Shown here: positions 36,500-45,805 of the stretch, piece by piece
Position numbering within the stretch: position 1 is the first letter of the stretch
Layout of the letters: every line of letters begins with the position of its first letter
Source: Thalassotalea sp. 1_MG-2023
Lineage (GTDB): Bacteria; Pseudomonadota; Gammaproteobacteria; Enterobacterales; Alteromonadaceae
DNA: 57,076 nt
NCBI RefSeq assembly: GCF_030546745.1
Contig: NZ_JAUOPD010000022.1
Location: 1-57,076, forward strand
Direction: 5' to 3'
Program-made: the position numbers and the translations under genes
Notes under the pieces: model-generated
What the model was told of the DNA's origin: nothing
Seen by the model: only the letters and a program-made list of their open reading frames with translations
The model's database searches: none

Positions 36500-37183
36500 A
36501 TGACAACTCATTTTGAACGATTAACTAAAAGCATGAGTTTAATGGCTTTAAATGCTAGAGCTATAGGCAATCAATACTATGAGTTGTCTTGTAACCCAGA
36601 GGTTGTCAAAGAGCATATTTGGGTTAATCAGATGGTGGCTAGGGCTACTGTCCCATTAATGCGCGAAGTTATTACGTGCATGGAAGATTACCCTAAAGAC
36701 GATTTGAGTAACATTTTGACCAGTTATATGCGTAGACATATCGCTGAAGAAACTGATCATGATGAATGGTACGTCAACGATTTAGAGCTTTTAGGCCTAA
36801 CTAGAGAGGAAATATTCTCTCGTCCTCCTCCACCTAATGTGGCATCATTAAGCGGCTCTCAGTACTATTGGATAAAGCATCACCACCCTGTTGCATTTAT
36901 GGGATATTTAGGGTGCTTAGAAGTTTACCATCCAACGGTAGAATATGTTGAAGGGTTAATCAAAAACTCAGGGTTACCTGTTAAAGCGTTTAGTACTGTT
37001 ATGGAACATGCAGTAATAGATGCTCAGCATAAAGAAGATATCATTGAAACTATTAATAGTTTACCGTTAACAGAAGAACAGTATCAAACAATTGAATTAA
37101 GTGCCTTCCAAACCTTTAGATACGTAGCCAAAGTGATGGAAGATATTTGTCGTGTAGCACCGAAACAGGTAATATCAGCATAA
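36500..37183 (+). CDS. haem-oxygenase-like diiron enzyme (HDO/CADD-PqqC type)
   Basis: About 227 residues, all-helical. Iron ligands fit the haem-oxygenase-like diiron oxidase pattern of CADD and UndA: E83/E84 and H87 (AEETDH), E141 (GCLEVYH), and H170-x3-D174-x2-H177 (EHAVIDAQHK), which matches the CADD H174/D178/H181 spacing. Start ATG at 36500 has AAGG 8 bases upstream; a GTG three codons earlier is less likely. It is co-transcribed with the 58-residue peptide gene and followed by a perfect hairpin. Such enzymes oxidise small molecules or amino-acid side chains using O2; a peptide substrate is inferred from context only. Confidence 0.82.
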   Translation: MTTHFERLTKSMSLMALNARAIGNQYYELSCNPEVVKEHIWVNQMVARATVPLMREVITCMEDYPKDDLSNILTSYMRRHIAEETDHDEWYVNDLELLGLTREEIFSRPPPPNVASLSGSQYYWIKHHHPVAFMGYLGCLEVYHPTVEYVEGLIKNSGLPVKAFSTVMEHAVIDAQHKEDIIETINSLPLTEEQYQTIELSAFQTFRYVAKVMEDICRVAPKQVISA

Positions 37184-37209
37184 AGAAGGTAATTGAAGTT
37201 ACCTTCTTT
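37182..37209. terminator. bidirectional terminator after diiron enzyme gene
   Basis: Perfect 11-base-pair stem AAAGAAGGTAA / TTACCTTCTTT with a 6-base loop, overlapping the stop codon of the diiron enzyme gene and lying between convergent genes. Confidence 0.75.
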
Positions 37210-37243
37210 CTTCACTTCACCTGAGCTCTTGATAATTAGTTTT

Positions 37244-38392
37244 TTATAATGTTTGTCTTGTAGAAGATATTGCCTCATTCAACGCAGCTAAACACAAAGC
37301 TATATTTTCTTTTCGTGCACCATAGCCCATTAAACCAATGCGCCATGCTTTTCCTGCAAACTGCCCTAACCCAGCACCAATTTCAAGATTGTACTCATTA
37401 AGTAAAAAATTTCTAACTTTTGCATCATCAACCCCATCTGGAATATACACTGTATTAAGTTGAGCCAATCGTTCGTTCTCTGGAACAACAAAATCTAAGC
37501 CTAATTCGGCTAACCCCTTTGCTAATAAATCATGCATGTTTTGATGACGTTGCCATGCATTTTCTAATCCTTCATTTTTTAACGAAAGCAAGGCTTCATG
37601 TAACGCATACAATGAATTTACCGGTGCAGTATGATGGTAAGCACGCTTACCATTACCTGACCAATACCCCATCACTAATGATTGATCGAGGAACCAACTT
37701 TGTATCGGAACGTCTCTGTTTTTAATCACATCCACTGCTTGTTTACTAAAGCTGATGGGCGAAATACCCGGTACACAAGATAAGCACTTTTGACTGCCAG
37801 AATAAATGGCATCAATACCCCATTCATCAACTTTTAATTCACAACCACCCAGCGACGTTACAGCATCAACAATGGTTAAACAATGATACTTCTGCGCAAT
37901 TTCACACAGCACTTTAGCATCTGAACGAGCGCCAGTTGATGTTTCAGCGTGCACAAAAGCAACAAACGCTGCCTCAGGGTGTTGCGACAATGCATCATCA
38001 AGCGATGCGGGGTCAACTGCTCTTCCCCACTCTCCTTCAACAAGTACGAGTGTTGCCCCAATACGCCTTACGTTTTCTGCCATTCTTGAGCCAAAAACAC
38101 CATTTTGGCAAACGACTACGGTGTCATCAGGTGTAATTAAATTAACGAAGCAAGCTTCCATACCTGCAGAGCCTGGTGCAGATAACGCAATTGTCATTTC
38201 ATTGTCTGTTTGAAAAGCATATTGCAGCAAGCTTTTTACTTCATCCATCATGCCAACAAATAAAGGATCTAAATGCCCGATGGTCGGTCTTGCAAGTGCG
38301 GAGAGTACTTGTTGGCTTACATCAGATGGGCCTGGCCCCATTAAGGTTCGCTGCGGCGGAATAAAAGAAGAATAAGTCATCACAGTTCTCAT
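37244..38392 (-). CDS. class V aminotransferase (alanine-glyoxylate / serine-pyruvate type)
   Basis: PLP-dependent aminotransferase of fold type I, class V. Motifs: GPGPSDVS at the N-terminus, the PLP-contacting VDAVTSLGG and the Schiff-base lysine in SGSQKCLSCVPG, typical of serine-pyruvate/alanine-glyoxylate enzymes. 382 residues, full length; an ATG 4 codons downstream is an alternative start. Likely interconverts glyoxylate and alanine or serine. Single gene, convergent with the diiron enzyme and divergent from yaeQ. Confidence 0.92.
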   Translation of the reverse strand: MRTVMTYSSFIPPQRTLMGPGPSDVSQQVLSALARPTIGHLDPLFVGMMDEVKSLLQYAFQTDNEMTIALSAPGSAGMEACFVNLITPDDTVVVCQNGVFGSRMAENVRRIGATLVLVEGEWGRAVDPASLDDALSQHPEAAFVAFVHAETSTGARSDAKVLCEIAQKYHCLTIVDAVTSLGGCELKVDEWGIDAIYSGSQKCLSCVPGISPISFSKQAVDVIKNRDVPIQSWFLDQSLVMGYWSGNGKRAYHHTAPVNSLYALHEALLSLKNEGLENAWQRHQNMHDLLAKGLAELGLDFVVPENERLAQLNTVYIPDGVDDAKVRNFLLNEYNLEIGAGLGQFAGKAWRIGLMGYGARKENIALCLAALNEAISSTRQTL

Positions 38393-38535
38393 CGGTTAAT
38401 ATTAACGAAAATGTATCACTGATAGTGAGTATTCGCTAAATTAATTCACTTTATCTCAACTATTCACTGAATAAATAGCTTCGATATTTCAAAGCTAAGG
38501 CGTATCATAGACAAAATACCTTATCGATAATCGCC

Positions 38536-39081
38536 ATGGCGCTTAAATCAACCATTTACAAAACAACGATTCATTTATCTGACATGGATCGCAACTATTA
38601 CGATACCTTAAATCTTACCATTGCACGGCACCCTTCTGAAACATTGATTCGTATGGGCGCGAGAATACTTGCATATGTTTTAAATGCCGACCCTGCACTT
38701 ACCTTTGGCAAAGGAGTGAGTGATGAAGATGAGCCTGTATTATGGCAACAAACACTTACCGAAGACATTACCTTATGGGTTGAACTTGGCCAACCCGACG
38801 AAAAACGTGTAAAACGAGCAAGCAATAAAGCAGATAAAGTCATTATTTATGGATACCACTCGCCCTTCGACGTATGGTGGCAACAACAAGAAAAAAAACT
38901 AACGCTTTTTAAAAATGTTCAAATAACACGTTTTGATTATCAAGCATTAGCAAAGTTTTCTGAGTTAATTGACCGTACAACTGAAATTCAAGCAAGTATT
39001 CAAGATGGTCAGTTATGGCTTACTATTGGCGATAAAAGCCTGCTTATTGAACACCAAACGTTACAAACAAGCCGCACTTAA
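38536..39081 (+). CDS. yaeQ: YaeQ family protein
   Basis: 181-residue protein matching YaeQ along its length: MALKSTIYK start, DMDRNYYDTLNLT, ETLIRMGARILAY, and the DVWW motif. The structure is known to resemble PD-(D/E)XK nucleases, with no activity established. Cytosolic. No clear ribosome site before the ATG. Single gene followed closely by the M28 peptidase gene. Confidence 0.93.
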   Translation: MALKSTIYKTTIHLSDMDRNYYDTLNLTIARHPSETLIRMGARILAYVLNADPALTFGKGVSDEDEPVLWQQTLTEDITLWVELGQPDEKRVKRASNKADKVIIYGYHSPFDVWWQQQEKKLTLFKNVQITRFDYQALAKFSELIDRTTEIQASIQDGQLWLTIGDKSLLIEHQTLQTSRT

Positions 39082-39149
39082 CTTCAATGAGTTACTTGCA
39101 ATAAAATAGCGAATAATAAATAGTAACCTTTTACCTGTAGGGACTTTTC

Positions 39150-40481
39150 ATGATAACAATAACAAAAAGTGCGCTAGCTCTCGCAGCCTCTGTTGCCTTG
39201 AGCACAACTGTCAGCTTTACCACACACGCTGACAACACATCATTAAAGACAATAACTAAAGACATCACCTTTTTAGCGAGCGACGAATTAAAAGGCAGAG
39301 GCAATTTCAGCAAAGAAATAGACCAAGCTGCTGATTATATTAGCCAACGCTTTAGTGAGATTGGTTTAGTGCCCATGCAAGGTGAAAAAACCTTTAAACA
39401 GTCATTTACAGTTACAACCATAAAACCTGAATCTATCGCTGTTACGTTAAATGGAAATACTATTGAATCAGCACATCTAGGCATGGCAAGTACTATTGAA
39501 GAAATTAAGTGGCAAAGCACTGAAGATTTTACCCTTCATTCGATAGGCAAAAATGACAACATGCGCCAGGTGATCAGTAAGATTAATCAGCAAGGTGGTA
39601 AACACCTAGTGTTAATTAACCCTGCCCACAAAAAAATGTTCACCGGTTATAGTGGCTATTTTGCTAGAGGCTTGAATAAACTTTCACTCGATCACCAAGG
39701 TGCGATAGTGATGGTCATGACCGAAGATTCATCAATAGAGACTATCAAGGTACATGCTAAAACGAGCATTGCTAAGCAAACTTTAACCAATGTGGTTGGC
39801 GTTTTACCTGGTAACGAACAAAAAGATGAAATTGTATTGTACTCAGCCCATTATGATCATTTAGGTGCCTCAGCAGACGGAGAAGGTGATGTAATTTACA
39901 ATGGTGCAGATGATGACGCTTCAGGCACTACAGCAATTATAAACCTTGCCGAGTATTTTTCTCGTAAAGGTGAAAATGCTAGAACACTGATGTTCTCAGC
40001 CTTTACTGCAGAAGAAATTGGCGGATTTGGTTCTCGATATTTCTCTCAACAACTTAACCCTGATGATGTCGTTGCCATGATCAATATTGAAATGATTGGT
40101 AAGCCCTCTAAGTTTGGTTCAGGAAAAGTTTGGATGACCGGTATGGAACGTTCTTCTTTAGGTGAAGAATTAAATACAGCGCTTGATAACCAAGCATTTA
40201 AAATTCACAAAGACCCTTACCCTAAACAAAACTTGTTCTATCGTTCTGATAATGCAACGTTAGCCCGCCTGGGTGTACCTGCGCATAGTTTTAGTAGTAC
40301 ACAACTTGATACAGATCAGCATTACCATAAAGTAACTGATGATTTAGCGAGTTTAGATTTAAAGTCAATGCACCAAGTTATTGAAGGTTTGTCAATTGCA
40401 ACGCAAGGGTTAGTCGATGGGAAAATAACTCCTACCCGTGTTGATGTAAACAAAGTAAAAAGTCGCGGTAAAATTTATTAA
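39150..40481 (+). CDS. exported M28-family zinc peptidase
   Basis: Co-catalytic zinc exopeptidase with a signal peptide (about 1-27, cleaved after THA). Zinc ligands by motif: H in AHYDHLG, D in GADDDASG, E in AEEIG (catalytic pair), and H near HSFSSTQLDTDQHYH. 443 residues; an N-terminal region of about 200 residues before the peptidase domain holds the PA-like insert. AGGGA lies 6 bases before the ATG, and a nested hairpin with TTTTT follows. Probably periplasmic aminopeptidase. Confidence 0.92.
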   Translation: MITITKSALALAASVALSTTVSFTTHADNTSLKTITKDITFLASDELKGRGNFSKEIDQAADYISQRFSEIGLVPMQGEKTFKQSFTVTTIKPESIAVTLNGNTIESAHLGMASTIEEIKWQSTEDFTLHSIGKNDNMRQVISKINQQGGKHLVLINPAHKKMFTGYSGYFARGLNKLSLDHQGAIVMVMTEDSSIETIKVHAKTSIAKQTLTNVVGVLPGNEQKDEIVLYSAHYDHLGASADGEGDVIYNGADDDASGTTAIINLAEYFSRKGENARTLMFSAFTAEEIGGFGSRYFSQQLNPDDVVAMINIEMIGKPSKFGSGKVWMTGMERSSLGEELNTALDNQAFKIHKDPYPKQNLFYRSDNATLARLGVPAHSFSSTQLDTDQHYHKVTDDLASLDLKSMHQVIEGLSIATQGLVDGKITPTRVDVNKVKSRGKIY

Positions 40482-40499
40482 TTATTGATAACGTTAACG

Positions 40500-40562
40500 A
40501 GGACGTGTTGAACGTTTAAATGCGAATTAAACGTATCCGAAGAACAACGTCCTTGTCTTTTT
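40500..40562 (+). terminator. nested hairpin terminator after M28 peptidase
   Basis: Outer pair AGGACGT / ACGTCCT around inner pair ACGTTTAA / TTAAACGT, followed by TGTCTTTTT. Confidence 0.7.
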
Positions 40563-40718
40563 CTATCGTGTTTTCACTTATTTATCGGGCTCCACTCAAA
40601 AAAAGTTAAGCCTAGTACCAACACAAAATATAACGCTACAAAAGTGTAAAACAAACATCAACACGTGCTAATGAGGGAAGCTTATATGCCAATAACCAGT
40701 AAGCACGATTTTTAACGT

Positions 40719-41588
40719 TTATTTCAGTAAACGACATGTCATTGGCTTTGCATTATAGCCCCATACAATTCGCGCCTGTCCTTGATGTTCCCAAAAAGAT
40801 TCATTTCGACCTTGGTATTTTGCCCCACTTGCACTTGGCTGTTGAAACATTATCGACTCTGTCTCGTTATACTTAGCAATGAGTGTCGCAGGTGTAGTTT
40901 GATAAAATACTACTTCTACTTTGCTTACCGCTGCATTATCACAATAAAAATTGAAAGGCCCTGTAGATGGAACCAATTGGTACTTGGCTTGTAATGTTGC
41001 AATACGATCAACATATATTTTTTTTACACAACGTTGCTGAGCGTCTGATTTCCAACAATCATTTCTGCCTTTTCGCCAACCATGCTGCATTGCTCTTAAT
41101 CTACTTATTTGATTTTCCGACAATGAAAATTTTGCTTGTTGATAAACTTGCGATAATCTTCTATCGAGTAGTGCTAAATCATCATGACTACAAATTAAAT
41201 CTTCCACACTGCCAAGTTGGCTCTCAGTACATGCAAAAGACGGTGAAAGTTGCTCTGCAGTTTCAACCTTTTTACGACTAGTGTTTGATTGCTCTAGCGT
41301 GGTGTTGTTTATCTCGTTGAATATATAACGACACCATTGATCGCTTGTACGAGCCGGTGTTGCTGGTTCACCACGGATACCAAGCTTGTATTCAATAACG
41401 GACTTCCATTCGTCGCTACCCAAATCAGGGCCATGACCTAGCCCATCACCTGTTTGGACATGATTAGCGATCAGCTGATAATGTTGTAAAGAACAAGACG
41501 AGGATCCATCTGCCAACTTGTGTTCATTATTCGAACTACATGAACTGACAGAAATCAGAAACAATATAACTAAAAAACTTACCTTCAT
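40719..41588 (-). CDS. lipoprotein fusing LprI-type and MliC-type lysozyme inhibitor domains
   Basis: Signal sequence with lipobox ending at C17 (SVSSC). An LprI (DUF1311) domain at about 115-200 has paired cysteines (CTESQLG, CWKSD, RCVKK). A MliC-like domain at about 210-287 ends with the family pattern: SASGAKYQ, FWEHQGQARIVW, MTCRLL. MliC inhibits C-type lysozyme by inserting its conserved loop (SGxxY) in the active site. The pairing of both domains in one outer-membrane lipoprotein suggests defence of the periplasm against host or predator lysozyme. Monocistronic. Confidence 0.82.
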   Translation of the reverse strand: MKVSFLVILFLISVSSCSSNNEHKLADGSSSCSLQHYQLIANHVQTGDGLGHGPDLGSDEWKSVIEYKLGIRGEPATPARTSDQWCRYIFNEINNTTLEQSNTSRKKVETAEQLSPSFACTESQLGSVEDLICSHDDLALLDRRLSQVYQQAKFSLSENQISRLRAMQHGWRKGRNDCWKSDAQQRCVKKIYVDRIATLQAKYQLVPSTGPFNFYCDNAAVSKVEVVFYQTTPATLIAKYNETESIMFQQPSASGAKYQGRNESFWEHQGQARIVWGYNAKPMTCRLLK

Positions 41589-41715
41589 TAACTATTCCAT
41601 CGTGTTAATTAATTGATTAAATGCCTGTAAACCGTGTTCTACTAAATACAGGCTTAGTATAAATACTAGCGTAACAACGTGTAAAAGGTGAATAATGAAT
41701 GCAGAATAACATCAG

Positions 41716-41749
41716 TAAAAATACCGCAAAACATCCATGTTTGCGGTAT
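41716..41749 (-). terminator. terminator of DUF3300 gene
   Basis: Perfect 10-base-pair stem ATACCGCAAA / TTTGCGGTAT (41721-41730 with 41740-41749). Read on the minus strand, it is followed by TTTTTA, 48 bases past the DUF3300 stop. Confidence 0.8.
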
Positions 41750-41796
41750 TCAATTTAGCTCAATGGTAATATTTATTGGCAGCGTGCAAGAATGTA

Positions 41797-43167
41797 TTAA
41801 TCGCGACGCGGCTTAATTTTTCGACTGGAAGTTACAGACGATTGTTTACCATGTGAGCTTCTAGTCACTCGTGTATATGCTTTATTGTTACTTGAGTGAC
41901 CTCCCTTGGTTGATTGAGTCTGTCTTACTTTTATTGGTTTATTTAGATGAGGCTTCCTCACCTGCGTTTTAGTCATTTTCTGATAAGTAGGTTGCTTAAC
42001 GCTCGTTACTTTGGTTTTTGAGTGATAAGTGTTTACTTTCTCAACACGATGATGTTTTTGCTCTATGCGTCTATCATGTCTCTTTATAGACTTCGTTTGC
42101 CCAATGCTACGGTTTTTATGATGTAATTGATTAGCAGCAGGTTTATTCTTGGCACTTACCTGCTTTCTAAAACCTTTATCTGTCACACGTTTATTACCAT
42201 GCTCTCGCAATTTTTTGCTTACTACATGGTGCTTTTTAACTGCTTTACCATGAGTATCAAATGCACGAGCTCTTTTTATTGGTTTGCTGACGAGGCGATG
42301 TGAAGCATAACGCTTTTTAACATCATGACTACGATAAGCTACGCCTTTTCTACGATGTGGATTATGCTGCCAACGTTTAACACGATGACTAGTGGTTACT
42401 CGCTTTTTACTATGGTAACTGCGGTAATACTTCGGCGAATGATGAATGACATGTCGATTATGCCAATGTAAACCAACAAAGAAAAAATCTAGTGATAAGT
42501 GCACACCCGAACGCCAATAAAAAGGTCCATTATGATAGCTATAGTAAACAGGACGATGCCAATAAACTGGAGGTCGATGTGACCAATGCCAACGGCCATA
42601 TACACTACGAGTGTCGTAATAAGGAACATAAATGATTTCTGGTTGCTCAGGTTGGATGACAATGGTTTTCTGCTCACGAATAACTTGAACATTATCCATT
42701 TTTGCCAAATTTCCAGCTTCATCAGCTTGCTGTCTAAGTTGTTGGATACTCGCCAACACTTGTTCTTCATCTGCCAAGAAGGCATCACCTAATTGACGCA
42801 TCCAGGTTAAGTCTTCACTCAGCTTTTCCAGTACCTGTGGAAAAGCTAATAAGGCGGTAACACTGGGATCCCAATCTTTATCTTCTGCCATTGTTTGTAA
42901 CTTATCACTACTGGCATGTTTATTACTTTTAACAAACCTTTCAGCATCAATGACTTCAATAGGATAAGTTGACGCAATTAATATATGAGTTAACAAGGTG
43001 TCTGGGTACAGCGCAATGGGAGCAAGCATTTGAGCTAATTCCGCTTGTGATATTGACGATTGCTCAACCGTTACTTGAGCTTGATTAACGGCTGCAAAGC
43101 TCGTTTGAGCGCTGGTTATAGCACTTGCTACGATTATGCTAGAGATTAACTGGTGGTATATTTTCAT
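41797..43167 (-). CDS. DUF3300 exported protein with basic tail
   Basis: Signal peptide about 1-25. DUF3300 domain at about 40-200 (MLAPIALYPDTLLTHILIASTYP, WDPSVTALLAFPQVLEKLSEDLTWM). From about residue 195 the protein is rich in Tyr, Trp and His (HWSHRPPVYW). From 250 to the end it is dominated by Lys, Arg and His in simple runs, likely disordered and able to bind polyanions. Function unknown. It lies downstream of the kinase of a two-component operon in the same direction, 107 bases away. Confidence 0.85.
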   Translation of the reverse strand: MKIYHQLISSIIVASAITSAQTSFAAVNQAQVTVEQSSISQAELAQMLAPIALYPDTLLTHILIASTYPIEVIDAERFVKSNKHASSDKLQTMAEDKDWDPSVTALLAFPQVLEKLSEDLTWMRQLGDAFLADEEQVLASIQQLRQQADEAGNLAKMDNVQVIREQKTIVIQPEQPEIIYVPYYDTRSVYGRWHWSHRPPVYWHRPVYYSYHNGPFYWRSGVHLSLDFFFVGLHWHNRHVIHHSPKYYRSYHSKKRVTTSHRVKRWQHNPHRRKGVAYRSHDVKKRYASHRLVSKPIKRARAFDTHGKAVKKHHVVSKKLREHGNKRVTDKGFRKQVSAKNKPAANQLHHKNRSIGQTKSIKRHDRRIEQKHHRVEKVNTYHSKTKVTSVKQPTYQKMTKTQVRKPHLNKPIKVRQTQSTKGGHSSNNKAYTRVTRSSHGKQSSVTSSRKIKPRRD

Positions 43168-43267
43168 CTTTCCCGCCTTAACCTAATTTGTATTGTTAAA
43201 GCTAATTTACGCTAAGTAAACTGAATGAAGGCTGAATACGTTTTTTAACTGAACATGTTGCCAAATT

Positions 43268-43290
43268 AAAAAAATCATTGATTAAATGAT
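43268..43290 (-). terminator. weak AT-stem terminator at end of kinase gene
   Basis: ATCATT / AATGAT stem with 5-base loop overlapping the kinase stop codon, followed on the minus strand by seven T. All-AT stem apart from two pairs, so weak. Confidence 0.4.
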
Positions 43291-44621
43291 AATGTAAAAC
43301 ATGCTCCGCCATAGGTAGTTGAATGAGTAATAGCGAGTGTTCCTTTATAGCTATCTACCAAATCACGCACTATTGCTAAACCAATACCATGTCCTTGTTG
43401 ATAGGTATCAGCGCGTTTTCCACGTTTTAAGATCTTAGCAACATCTGTTTTAGCAATGCCTTTGCCATCATCTTCAACGTTAATGACAAGCTTATTATTA
43501 AGACTTAATACCTCAATGGATACGATTGATTTTGCCGCTTTACAGGCGTTATCCAATAAGTTACCTAATATTTCGAGTAAATCAGCTTCATCGCCTTTAA
43601 ACATCAATTGCTCGTCACACTGGCTATCAATAATAAGTGACTTTTCACGGTATATTTTTTCTAGGCTATTGATTAATTTTTGTAAACAAGGTGCAACCGT
43701 TACTCCTAAATACCAGGCAGCATGCCCGGCACTTTGTGCTCGTTTTAATTGATGTTCAATCATCAAATTCATGACATCAATTTGCTCTTGCACATTCGCC
43801 GTATTATTCGTGTTTACATCCCCCTGAATAACCGCAAGTGGGGTTTTTAAACTATGCGCAAGATCAGAAAGCGCATTTCGATAGCGCGTACGTTGCATTT
43901 TTTCAGTATCAAGTAGATTATTCAGCTGCTCAGTTACTTGCTGTAACTCAAGTGGATAACGTGAAGAAAGTTGCTTACTTTTACCCTGTTCTATTGCTGA
44001 AATTTCGGCTGTTAAACGTGATAACGGTTGTAAGCTCCAACGTAACCACACATATTGTAATAACAATAGAACGGCCATTAATATCAACAACCCTAACCAT
44101 AATTGTTGCTTGAATTCAGCCATTAACACTAAAAAGCTCGATTGATCTTTAATAAGGTGTAACGTTACAGCATGTTCACCTGTTAGATCAGAAAACAGTA
44201 CAGAGAAACTGTAAATAAAGTGCTCTTTGTCATCAATAATAATTGTGGTGAAACGTTCATTACCTACCGCGGGCGATGGCACTTGTTCAGGTAATGCAGT
44301 AGCAAGTAAAGATTGCGACTGCCAGAGAAGTTGATCAGTATTTTTATCCGAAATTGCGGCATATAAGCCAGATTGAACGATATTAAACCGATTCTCTGCC
44401 AGTATTTCTGGCATTTGTAGCTGTCCTTGTTCATATTCAGCGACAGTTAGTAAGCTATATGAGTAAGCAGTTAATTCATTATTAACACCCGATTCCATAT
44501 GGCCTTGATACGCTTTTATAATGGTTATACCAACGATGGGTAAAAGCACAACCACCATAAAAACAGCGCTGACTAATAATCGAGATTTAAGCGAGTTGAA
44601 CCAATTATTTAGTTGAACCAT
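43275..44621 (-). CDS. sensor histidine kinase, PhoQ-like
   Basis: Inner-membrane kinase: span near 15-37, periplasmic sensor to about 160, second span near 175-197, HAMP, HisKA with DLAHSLKTPLAV (phospho-acceptor His), and HATPase with NLLDNACKAAK and DDGKGI and GHGIGLAIV. Start ATG at 44621; a TTG at 44636, directly after the response-regulator stop, is the alternative. Third gene of PepSY-regulator-kinase order. The short sensor domain and DLAHSLKTPL motif resemble PhoQ relatives that sense cations or peptides. Confidence 0.92.
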   Translation of the reverse strand: MVQLNNWFNSLKSRLLVSAVFMVVVLLPIVGITIIKAYQGHMESGVNNELTAYSYSLLTVAEYEQGQLQMPEILAENRFNIVQSGLYAAISDKNTDQLLWQSQSLLATALPEQVPSPAVGNERFTTIIIDDKEHFIYSFSVLFSDLTGEHAVTLHLIKDQSSFLVLMAEFKQQLWLGLLILMAVLLLLQYVWLRWSLQPLSRLTAEISAIEQGKSKQLSSRYPLELQQVTEQLNNLLDTEKMQRTRYRNALSDLAHSLKTPLAVIQGDVNTNNTANVQEQIDVMNLMIEHQLKRAQSAGHAAWYLGVTVAPCLQKLINSLEKIYREKSLIIDSQCDEQLMFKGDEADLLEILGNLLDNACKAAKSIVSIEVLSLNNKLVINVEDDGKGIAKTDVAKILKRGKRADTYQQGHGIGLAIVRDLVDSYKGTLAITHSTTYGGACFTLSFNQ

Positions 44622-44636
44622 CTGGCGTAAGCTCAA

Positions 44637-45314
44637 CTATTGTTCAAATTGTTTGAGGCGATAACCTTGGCCACGTAACGTTTCAATAAATTGCAAGCTA
44701 CTATCAGGATCAAGCTTTTTACGTAACCGCCTTACAAACACTTCAATCACATTAGAATCAAGATCAAAATCTTGATCATAGATATGCTCGGTTAATTGTG
44801 TTTTAGAAATAACATGCCCCATATGTAACATCATATATTCAAACACTTTATATTCGTAACTACTCAATGGAACAGGTTCTTTGTTAACACTAACGACCAT
44901 ACTCGTGGTATCAATTGAAAATGGGCCATTCGTGATAACAGGACTTGCTTGCCCTACACTACGACGGATCAACGCGTTTAACCTTGCAAGTAACTCTTCC
45001 ACTTGGAAAGGCTTCGTCAAATAATCATCAGCGCCAGCATCTAAGCCTTCAACTTTATCTTGCCATCTATCTCGGGCAGTTAAGACAATAATAGGATACT
45101 TAATATCTTGTGCGCGTATTTTTTCAATTAATGACTTACCGTCAAGTTTAGGTAGGCCTAGATCAATAATGGCCGCATCATATTGGTATTCTGTTGCCTG
45201 AAATAAACCAATTTCACCATCATCAGCACAATCAACACTATACTTCGCGTTTTCTAACTGATCTTTTAATTGCGTTTGCAAGGTAATATCGTCTTCAACA
45301 AGTAATAACCGCAT
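44637..45314 (-). CDS. OmpR/PhoP-type response regulator
   Basis: 225 residues: receiver domain (acidic pair near residue 8, D51 in IIDLGLPKLDG, K101 in DYLTKPF) and C-terminal winged helix (EYKVFEYMMLHMGHVISK, VRRLRKKLDP). Partner of the kinase gene directly downstream and separated by no gap; the upstream PepSY gene ends 3 bases before its start. Confidence 0.95.
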   Translation of the reverse strand: MRLLLVEDDITLQTQLKDQLENAKYSVDCADDGEIGLFQATEYQYDAAIIDLGLPKLDGKSLIEKIRAQDIKYPIIVLTARDRWQDKVEGLDAGADDYLTKPFQVEELLARLNALIRRSVGQASPVITNGPFSIDTTSMVVSVNKEPVPLSSYEYKVFEYMMLHMGHVISKTQLTEHIYDQDFDLDSNVIEVFVRRLRKKLDPDSSLQFIETLRGQGYRLKQFEQ

Positions 45315-45317
45315 CGT

Positions 45318-45608
45318 TTAATTTCCTACTATTTTTCCACTTACCGCATCAACTTTTACCGACACTACGTGGCCTTTATTAGTTAGCACTTTAACCCTGT
45401 AGCCTAGATTACCTTTTACGTTGGTACGTTGAACTTTCAAAATTTTGCCGCCAATACGCGCTTTTACCAAACGAGCTGCTTGTTGTGCATTTGCTACCCG
45501 ATAAGTTTTTCCAGCTTCAAGAGGCTGAGCATAAACAGGGGTATAGCTGTTAAGTGAAAACAACATAACGATTAAAATAATGGAGCGAACTACCGTGCAA
45601 AAATTCAT
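45318..45608 (-). CDS. PepSY domain protein
   Basis: 96 residues: signal peptide (about 1-27), then one PepSY-type domain (ARLVKARIGGKILKVQ, GYRVKVLTNKGHVVSVKVDAVSGKIVG). PepSY domains are thought to inhibit proteases or modulate signalling in the periplasm. First gene of the three-gene operon, so it may modulate the sensor kinase. Its start lacks a clear ribosome site. Confidence 0.85.
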   Translation of the reverse strand: MNFCTVVRSIILIVMLFSLNSYTPVYAQPLEAGKTYRVANAQQAARLVKARIGGKILKVQRTNVKGNLGYRVKVLTNKGHVVSVKVDAVSGKIVGN

Positions 45609-45805
45609 TTAAAATACCGTGTCAATGATAACAACCCTGTCAGTGTAAAAGTAATCGAGTTTGATGACAATCTATCAAGTAGAAACTGAATACGAACTGA
45701 ACAAAAAACTTCCAATAAACCAAATAAAAACAAAATTATACCGTTCAGGAAACATTCAGAATAAACACGTTTTAATAAAGCATACTTTTATTTCGAGGAC
45801 AGCTT

